Position numbers and translations under genes: made by a program
Assembly (NCBI GenBank): GCA_035552275.1
Contig: DASZLR010000240.1
Span: forward strand, 1 to 11,437
Length of the DNA: 11,437 nt
Direction of reading: 5' to 3'
Origin: DASVLX01 sp035552275
GTDB taxonomy: Bacteria; Actinomycetota; Actinomycetes; Mycobacteriales; Pseudonocardiaceae
Part shown: in pieces, positions 5,771 to 11,437 of the stretch
Position numbering within the stretch: position 1 is the first letter of the stretch
How the letters are laid out: every line of letters begins with the position of its first letter
Notes under the pieces: generated by a model
Seen by the model: the letters and a program-made list of their open reading frames with translations, nothing else
The model's database searches: none
Told to the model about the DNA's origin: nothing

Positions 5771-8131
5771 GTGAACGAGCGCGGTGCTCTCCAGCAGCCG
5801 CCCGGACAGTCCGCTGAGGATCTGCTCTGGGCTCGGGATCTGCTGGTTGCTCCTCCCGTGGGTCGGCGTCGCCTGGTCGGCGCCGACCTTCGGGAGGCTC
5901 TGGTCGACCTGCATGACTTCTGGCTGGCCGGGCACGCCGCCCGCGCCGGGCTGACGTCCACCGGCGGCGCCGCCCTGGTCGCGGTCGGCGCGCTCGGCCG
6001 CCGCGAGTTGGTGCCGTACTCGGACCTGGATCTGGTGCTGGTGCACGACGGCCACGCCGATGTCACGAAGATCGCCGAGCAGCTCTGGTATCCACTGTGG
6101 AACGCCGGAATCGGCCTGGACCATTCGGTGCGCACCGTCCGCGAGTCGCTGTCGGTGGCGGCCGGCGACCTGCGCGCCGCCCTGGGGCTGCTGGAACTTC
6201 GCTTCCTGGCCGGTGAACCGGCCGTCGCCGAGCGGCTGTCCACCGCCGCCAAGGACGCCTGGCGGGCGGGGGCCCGCAACCGGCTGGACGATCTGGCCGA
6301 GCAGGCCGCGCAACGCTGGGCCCGCGGCGGCGAGGTCGCTCAGCGGGTCGAACCCGATCTCAAGCACGGCCACGGCGGCCTGCGCGACCTCCAGTTGCTC
6401 GACGCCCTGGCGTTGGCCCAACTGGTGGACCGGCCCAGCGGCGAGGTCGCCGACGCCCGCGACCTGCTGCTGGATGTCCGCACCGAACTGCGCCGGGTGG
6501 TGCGCAAGTCCCGGGACGTGCTGCGCGCCCAGGACGCCGACGAGGTGGCCGCCGCACTGGGCATGGCCGACCGATTCGAACTGGCCGGCGCGCTGTCCTC
6601 GGCCGGCCGGTCCGTCGCCTACGCCCTGGACGTCGCGATTCGCGGCATCCGGGCGTCCACCCCGCGCCGCCGGGTGGTGCCGGGTCTGCGCCGCAATCCC
6701 GTCCGCCGCCCACTGGGCGAGGGCGTGGTGCTGCACGGCACCGAGGTCGCACTGGCCCGGGACGCCGACCCGGCCCGCGACCCCGGGCTGCTGCTGCGAC
6801 TGGCCGCCGCGGCCGCGCGGGCCAACGCGCCGATCGCCGCCGGCACCGTCGCCCGGCTCACCGAACGCGCCCCCGAGTTGCGCCGGCCGTGGCCGGAAGC
6901 GGCCCGCGAGTCGCTGTTCGCGCTGCTCGCCGCCGGGCCGGGACTGGTCGACGTGGTGGAGGCACTGGACCGGACGGGCCTGTGGGGCCGGCTGTTCCCG
7001 GAGTGGGGCGTGGTCCGCGACCTGCCGCCCCGTGACGCCGTGCACATCTGGACCGTGGACCGGCACCTGGTGCAGACCACCGTGCAGGCGGCCCGGCTGG
7101 TGACCACGGTGCCCCGGCCGGACCTGCTGCTGATCGGCGCGTTGCTGCACGACATCGGCAAGGGCCGCGACACCGACCACTCCGTTGTCGGCGCGGCGCT
7201 GGCCGCCCAGATCGGTGCACGCATCGGGCTGCCGGAAGCCGACGTGCACATCCTGTCCGCAATGGTCCGGCACCACCTGCTGCTCCCGCACACCGCGACC
7301 CGCCGCGACGTCGAGGATCCGGCCACCGTGCTGCGGGTGGTCGACACCCTCGGCGGTGACCGGGTGCTGCTGGAACTGCTGCGGGCCTTGACCGAGGCGG
7401 ACTCGCTGGCCGTCGGACCCGGCGTGTGGACCGACTGGAAGGCCATCCTCGTCGGCGACCTCACCGAACGCTGCCTGGCGGTGATGGATGGCGGCGCCGT
7501 GCTGGAACCCGAGGAGTTGGACGACGAGCAGCGCGCGCTGGCCGCGGCGGTCGCCGAATCGGGTCGGCCGGGCGTGCTGATGTCCGGCGACGGCGCCGCG
7601 ACCACGGTCACCATCGTCGCCGCCGACCGCGCCGGCCTGCTCGCGCTGTCGGCCGGGGTGCTCGCGCTGAACTCGCTGGAGGTGCACGCCGCGACGCTGC
7701 GGGTCGAGCACGGGGTCGCGCTCAACGTGTTCCGGGTGTCGCCTCGGTTCGGCTCGCCGCCGGAAGTGGCGTTGCTGCGCGAGGAACTGGTGCGCGCCCT
7801 GGACGGCTCGCTGCCGATGGCGCAGCGGCTGGCCCGCAAGGAACAGGACTACGCGCGCCCCGTCGAGATCGCCGAGCCCCGGGTGCTGTGGTTCGACGAC
7901 GAGGCCAGCGACGCGGTGGTGCTGGAACTGCGGGCCACCGACCAGATCGGGCTGCTGCACCGGGTCGCGTCGGCGTTGGAGCGGTGCGGCGCGGACGTCC
8001 GGTGGGCGCGGATCGCCACGCCCGGCGCGACCGTGGTCAACTCGTTCTGCCTCACCGTCGGCGGCCAGGCCGAGCCCGACGACGCCAGCCGCCGCAAGAT
8101 CGAGGAAGCCGTGCTCGCCGCTGCGAGATAA
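5771..8131 (+). CDS. glnD: GlnD, PII nucleotidylyltransferase / removing enzyme
   Basis: This 786-residue bifunctional sensor attaches a nucleotide (uridylyl, or adenylyl in studied actinomycetes) to Y51 of PII when glutamine is low and removes it when glutamine is high. The nucleotidyltransferase domain is near the N terminus, with G73-x-x-G76-R77 and S84-D85-L-D87, the metal-binding acidic pair. The HD hydrolase domain includes LLHDIGKG with H460-D461, followed by HHLLLPHTA. Two ACT domains at about 610-680 and 715-785 bind glutamine. All key residues look intact, so both activities are expected. The start is the first possible one, because an in-frame TGA lies two codons before the GTG. 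No clear Shine-Dalgarno is visible, so translation may depend on coupling to glnK 44 bases upstream. The length is a little under that of the mycobacterial enzyme. It is the third gene of the nitrogen operon. Confidence 0.96.
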   Translation: MNERGALQQPPGQSAEDLLWARDLLVAPPVGRRRLVGADLREALVDLHDFWLAGHAARAGLTSTGGAALVAVGALGRRELVPYSDLDLVLVHDGHADVTKIAEQLWYPLWNAGIGLDHSVRTVRESLSVAAGDLRAALGLLELRFLAGEPAVAERLSTAAKDAWRAGARNRLDDLAEQAAQRWARGGEVAQRVEPDLKHGHGGLRDLQLLDALALAQLVDRPSGEVADARDLLLDVRTELRRVVRKSRDVLRAQDADEVAAALGMADRFELAGALSSAGRSVAYALDVAIRGIRASTPRRRVVPGLRRNPVRRPLGEGVVLHGTEVALARDADPARDPGLLLRLAAAAARANAPIAAGTVARLTERAPELRRPWPEAARESLFALLAAGPGLVDVVEALDRTGLWGRLFPEWGVVRDLPPRDAVHIWTVDRHLVQTTVQAARLVTTVPRPDLLLIGALLHDIGKGRDTDHSVVGAALAAQIGARIGLPEADVHILSAMVRHHLLLPHTATRRDVEDPATVLRVVDTLGGDRVLLELLRALTEADSLAVGPGVWTDWKAILVGDLTERCLAVMDGGAVLEPEELDDEQRALAAAVAESGRPGVLMSGDGAATTVTIVAADRAGLLALSAGVLALNSLEVHAATLRVEHGVALNVFRVSPRFGSPPEVALLREELVRALDGSLPMAQRLARKEQDYARPVEIAEPRVLWFDDEASDAVVLELRATDQIGLLHRVASALERCGADVRWARIATPGATVVNSFCLTVGGQAEPDDASRRKIEEAVLAAAR

Positions 8132-8197
8132 TGGAGCGGCTACGCTCGAACGAGCAGCAACTCGCTACTCGTCCCGATCCGCTGGAGTGCCGTACCC

Positions 8198-9766
8198 GTG
8201 TTCGACACGCTTTCCGACCGGCTCACCTCCGTCCTGTCCAACCTGCGCGGCAAGGGCCGGCTGACCGAGGCGGATATCGACGCGACCGCCCGCGAGATCC
8301 GGATCGCGCTGCTGGAGGCGGACGTCGCGCTGCCCGTGGTGCGCTCGTTCATCGCCGGCGTCAAGGAACGGGCCAAGGGCGTCGAGGTCTCCCAGGCGCT
8401 CAACCCGGCCCAACAGGTCGTCAAGATCGTCGACGACGAACTGGTCAAGGTCCTCGGCGGCGAGACGCGCCGGTTGGCCTTCGCCAAGACCCCGCCGACC
8501 GTGATCATGCTCGCCGGCCTGCAGGGTTCCGGCAAGACGACCCTGGCCGGCAAGCTGGCGCGCTGGCTGGGTTCCCAGGGCCACACGCCGCTGCTGGTGG
8601 CCGCCGACCTGCAACGCCCCAACGCGGTCACCCAGCTTCAGGTGGTAGGTGAGCGCAGCGGCGGGGTGCCGGTGTTCGCGCCCGAGCCGGGCAATGGTGT
8701 CGGTGACCCGGTCGATGTCGCCCGCCGTGGTGTCGAAGCGGCCAAGCGCGCCCAGCACGACGTGGTGATCGTGGACACCGCCGGCCGGACCGGTGTCGAC
8801 GCGGAGATGATGCGTCAGGCCAGCGACATCCGCGCCGCCGTCGAACCCGACGAGGTGCTGTTCGTGGTCGACGCGATGATCGGCCAGGACGCGGTGACCA
8901 CCGCCGAGGCGTTCCGGGACGGCGTCGGCTTCACCGGCGTGGTGCTCACCAAGCTCGACGGTGACGCCCGCGGTGGCGCGGCGCTGTCGGTCCGCGAGGT
9001 CACCGGCGTGCCGATCATGTTCGCTTCCAACGGCGAGAAGCTGGAGGACTTCGACGTCTTCCACCCGGACCGGATGGCCAGCCGCATCCTCGGCATGGGT
9101 GATGTGCTCACGCTGATCGAGCAGGCCGAAGCGGTCATGGACGCCAAGGAGGCGGAGCGGACCGCGGCCAAGATCGGCTCCGGTCAGCTGACCCTGGAGG
9201 ACTTCCTGCAGCAGATGCTGGCCGTCCGCCGGATGGGTCCGCTGACCAACCTGCTCGGCATGCTGCCCGGCGCCGGACAGTTCAAGGACCAGCTCGCCGA
9301 CTTCGATGAGAAGAGCCTGGACCGGGTGCAGGCGATCATCCGCGGCATGACGCCGAAGGAGCGGGCCGATCCCAAGATCATCAACGGCTCGCGGCGGCTG
9401 CGCATCGCCCGCGGCTCCGGCGTCGAGGTGCGCGAGATCAACGATCTGGTCACCCGGTTCTTCGAGGCCCGCAAGATGATGTCGCAGATGGCCGGCGGGT
9501 TCGGCTTCCCCGGCGGTGGCCCCGGCACCGGTCGCAAGGCCACCAAGAAACAGCCGAAGGGCCGCAAGGGCAAGAACAAGGGCCGCGGCAACTCGCCGGC
9601 CAAGGCGCGCGGCGGTATGGGTGGCTTCCCGGCCGGCATGCCGGACCTGTCCGCGTTGCCGCCCGGCCTGAACGAGATGCCGCCCGGTCTGGCGGGCCTG
9701 GACCAACTGCCCGCCGGATTCGACGCCTCCAAGCTGAAGTTCGGCCAGGACAAGAAAAAGTCATGA
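8198..9766 (+). CDS. ffh: Ffh (SRP54), signal recognition particle GTPase
   Basis: This 522-residue protein binds signal sequences on ribosomes together with the SRP RNA and docks on FtsY. The N domain (about 1-95) is followed by the G domain, with GLQGSGKTT (K113), DTAGR (193-197) and TKLDGDARGG (from T251) all intact. The M domain (about 325-435) contains the GQLTLEDFLQQ start, a Gly/Met-containing finger-loop region, and the RRLRIARGSGVEVREIN helix-turn-helix that grips SRP RNA. A tail of about 85 residues follows. It is first Lys/Gly/Arg-rich (KGRKGKNKGRGN), then Pro/Leu/Met-rich, and longer than in E. coli (453 residues) but similar in total length to mycobacterial Ffh. The GTG start follows a GGAG site by 10 bases. 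The 66-base gap after glnD contains no convincing promoter. The TGA overlaps the next gene's ATG by four bases. Confidence 0.97.
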   Translation: MFDTLSDRLTSVLSNLRGKGRLTEADIDATAREIRIALLEADVALPVVRSFIAGVKERAKGVEVSQALNPAQQVVKIVDDELVKVLGGETRRLAFAKTPPTVIMLAGLQGSGKTTLAGKLARWLGSQGHTPLLVAADLQRPNAVTQLQVVGERSGGVPVFAPEPGNGVGDPVDVARRGVEAAKRAQHDVVIVDTAGRTGVDAEMMRQASDIRAAVEPDEVLFVVDAMIGQDAVTTAEAFRDGVGFTGVVLTKLDGDARGGAALSVREVTGVPIMFASNGEKLEDFDVFHPDRMASRILGMGDVLTLIEQAEAVMDAKEAERTAAKIGSGQLTLEDFLQQMLAVRRMGPLTNLLGMLPGAGQFKDQLADFDEKSLDRVQAIIRGMTPKERADPKIINGSRRLRIARGSGVEVREINDLVTRFFEARKMMSQMAGGFGFPGGGPGTGRKATKKQPKGRKGKNKGRGNSPAKARGGMGGFPAGMPDLSALPPGLNEMPPGLAGLDQLPAGFDASKLKFGQDKKKS

Positions 9767-10842
9767 CGGCGCTGCACCTGCGCGGTGTGCTGCTCCCCGA
9801 GGGCGAGCACCGCGATCTCTGGGTGGTCAACGGCCGGGTGCGCACCGAGCCGGTGCCGAACGCGGAAACCGTGTTCGACGGCGGGTTCCTGGTGCCCGGC
9901 CTGGTCGACGCGCACTGCCATATCGGCCTCGGTCGCGACGGCGGCGGCGCGATGGAGCTGACCGAGGCCGCCGAGCAGGCCGAAGTCGACCGGGACGCTG
10001 GCACCCTGCTGATCCGCGACTGCGGCTCGCCGACCGACACCCGGCCGTTGCAGGAGCGCCTGGACCTGCCCCGGATCATCCGCGCCGGCCGGCATCTGGC
10101 CCGCCCCAAGCGATACATCCCCTACCTGGGCCTGGAACTCGAGGACCCGGAGCAACTGCCGGCGGCCGTGGCCGAACAGGCCGCCGCGGGCGATGGCTGG
10201 GTGAAGCTGGTCGGCGACTGGATCGACCGCTCGGTCGGCGATCTCGCCCCGCTGTGGCCGGACGACGTGCTCGTGCGGGCCATCGACACCGCCCACCGGG
10301 CCGGCGCGCGGGTCACCGCGCACGTGTTCGGCGAGGACGCGCTGCCCGGCCTGATCAACGCCGGCATCGACTGCATCGAGCACGGCACCGGGCTGGCCGC
10401 CGACACCATCGACGCGATGGTCGGCCGGGGCACCGCACTGGTGCCCACCCTGATCAACATCGAGAACTTCCCCGACATCGCCAGCCGGGCCGCGAAATAC
10501 CCGGTGTACGGCAAGCACATGCGCGACCTGCACCGGCGTGTTCGGTCCACTGTGTCCTCGGCGGTCGAGGCGGGTGTCCCGGTGTACGCGGGCACCGACG
10601 CCGGCGGCGGCATCGCGCACGGCCGGATCGTGGACGAGGTGCGGGCCTTGGCGCAGGCCGGGCTGGGCGCCGAAAAGGCACTGGGGGCGGCATCGTGGAA
10701 CGCTCGGGAGTGGTTGGGCTGGCCGGCCGTGCGCGACGGCGCCGCCGCCGACCTGATCGGCTACGCCACCGACCCGCGCGCCGACCTGGCGGTGCTCGGC
10801 TCGCCGCAGCGGATCGTGCTGCGCGGCCGGGTGATCCGCTGA
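9763..10842 (+). CDS. Amidohydrolase family metal-dependent hydrolase
   Basis: This 359-residue protein has the amidohydrolase layout: a small beta-sandwich at both ends and a TIM barrel between. Likely metal ligands are visible in order: H51-C-H53 in GLVDAHCHIG, K148 in WVKLVGDW (a candidate carboxylated lysine), H187 in TAHVFG, H207 in IEHGTG, and D279 in AGTDAGGG. The C-terminal strand returns to the sandwich (GAAADLIGYATDPRADL, then IVLRGRVIR). The pattern resembles imidazolonepropionase and prolidase-like members, but the substrate cannot be read from sequence. The equivalent gene in M. tuberculosis (Rv2915c, next to ffh) is also of unknown function. The ATG overlaps the ffh stop by four bases, so it is made together with Ffh, although no direct link to protein targeting is known. 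The family assignment is firm; the reaction is open. Confidence 0.93.
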   Translation: MTALHLRGVLLPEGEHRDLWVVNGRVRTEPVPNAETVFDGGFLVPGLVDAHCHIGLGRDGGGAMELTEAAEQAEVDRDAGTLLIRDCGSPTDTRPLQERLDLPRIIRAGRHLARPKRYIPYLGLELEDPEQLPAAVAEQAAAGDGWVKLVGDWIDRSVGDLAPLWPDDVLVRAIDTAHRAGARVTAHVFGEDALPGLINAGIDCIEHGTGLAADTIDAMVGRGTALVPTLINIENFPDIASRAAKYPVYGKHMRDLHRRVRSTVSSAVEAGVPVYAGTDAGGGIAHGRIVDEVRALAQAGLGAEKALGAASWNAREWLGWPAVRDGAAADLIGYATDPRADLAVLGSPQRIVLRGRVIR

Positions 10843-10892
10843 CGTGCGAGGTCGGTCGACGCTCGCGCAGCGGTGGACGGTGAGGGGTGGAC

Positions 10893-11437
10893 ATGGACGA
10901 GCAGCCGGCCCAGGAGCGACAAGCCCAGGAACAACAGGCCGCTGACCCGCCGTCCTGGATGACCTACACCGCGCCCATGGGGCCGGTGCGGGACGGCTAC
11001 AACCCCGTGTTGCACGACCGCGACTGGGAAGGCCAGCTCGCCGCCAGCACGCGCGGCCCGATGGCGTGGGGGATCGCGGCGTTCTTCGGCGGCTACGGCG
11101 GTTTCTACCTGCTGTCGCTGGTGATCACCACGGTGATGGCGGGCACCTTCACCGATTTCGACACCACACCGCGACACTCGATCGGCCCGCTGGTGCTGGT
11201 GGCGTTCCTGCCCAACGTGCTGCTCGGGCTGGTGCCGGCCATCATGTCCTGGTGGAAGGGACAGGGGCCGCGCCGCGACTTCGGGATCGTGCCGACGCTC
11301 CGGGATCTTCGGGTCGGCGTGACCTGCGGGCTGATCTCGCTGGGGGCCGGCATCGTGGTGAACCTGCTGCTGATCTGGCTCACCAAGGCCACGCCCGGCA
11401 GCACCAACCCGCTGTCGAACATCGGCACGCTGTCCGG
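10893..11437 (+). CDS. Probable CPBP-family intramembrane protease, N-terminal part (runs off window)
   Basis: The open frame runs from the ATG at 10893 to the window edge, 181 full codons without a stop. An AGGGG site ends 5 bases before the ATG, and the gene starts 50 bases after the amidohydrolase. The first 20 residues are Gln/Ala/Glu-rich, followed by a Pro/Tyr-containing cytoplasmic stretch. Hydrophobic helices lie at about 58-84, 98-119 and 139-163. Between the second and third is GPRRDFGIVPTLRDLRVGV, resembling the stretch before the core of many actinobacterial CPBP (Abi/CAAX-like) intramembrane proteases. The diagnostic EExxxR and later His motifs would lie beyond the window, so catalytic function is not shown. 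It could be another polytopic membrane protein. Confidence 0.7.
   Translation, partial: MDEQPAQERQAQEQQAADPPSWMTYTAPMGPVRDGYNPVLHDRDWEGQLAASTRGPMAWGIAAFFGGYGGFYLLSLVITTVMAGTFTDFDTTPRHSIGPLVLVAFLPNVLLGLVPAIMSWWKGQGPRRDFGIVPTLRDLRVGVTCGLISLGAGIVVNLLLIWLTKATPGSTNPLSNIGTLS

Noticed and set aside
5522..7960. Very long open frame on the minus strand opposite glnD (812 codons)
   Set aside because: It lies fully antisense to a gene with intact motifs, reads as low-complexity His/Gln/Arg/Gly, and is the usual shadow frame of GC-rich DNA.
8141..8155. TACGCT (-10-like) and the repeat GCTCG-AA-CGAGC before ffh
   Set aside because: There is no acceptable -35 at 16-18 bases, and the arms are too short with too small a spacer for a hairpin or a convincing operator.
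8165..9706. Minus-strand open frame opposite ffh (513 codons)
   Set aside because: Antisense shadow of ffh; no domain, biased composition, no ribosome site noted.

Overview
The window is very GC-rich DNA from a filamentous-type actinomycete, most likely of the order Pseudonocardiales (Amycolatopsis relatives). That placement is inferred from codon use, frequent GTG starts and gene order. The order smc end, ftsY, amt, glnK/glnB, glnD, ffh, amidohydrolase matches the block known from Mycobacterium tuberculosis (Rv2922c to Rv2915c), so most of the window is conserved chromosomal core.

Region by region: bases 1-104 hold the last codons of smc (chromosome condensation), followed by a strong hairpin (146-179) that can stop transcription from both sides. 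Two minus-strand genes then interrupt the smc-ftsY neighbourhood: a small secreted beta-type protein (195-593) and, upstream of it, an ECF-type sigma factor fused to a hydrophobic segment and a long Pro-Leu-rich tail (700-1671). An AT-rich divergent promoter region (about 1672-1908) separates them from ftsY. After ftsY (1909-3204) comes a DoxX-like membrane protein with a lysine-rich tail (3311-3814). The intergenic stretch 3815-4032 carries a GlnR-like box in front of the nitrogen operon amt-glnK-glnD (4033-8131). Then come ffh (8198-9766), a translationally coupled amidohydrolase (9763-10842), and the 5' part of a membrane protein that looks like a CPBP-family intramembrane protease (10893 to the window end).

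How the genes work together: FtsY and Ffh are the receptor and the GTPase core of the signal recognition particle, which delivers membrane proteins to the translocon. Amt imports ammonium, the PII protein senses nitrogen and energy state and gates Amt, and GlnD nucleotidylates PII according to glutamine level. The sigma factor and the secreted protein are the accessory part. They form a plausible membrane-tethered regulator and target pair, but nothing in the sequence proves the link.

No RNA genes, CRISPR arrays, insertion sequences or prophage genes were seen. No stretch longer than 300 bases lacks a gene. The least explained elements are the membrane-extended sigma factor with its neighbour, and the inverted repeats in front of the sigma gene and the DoxX gene.
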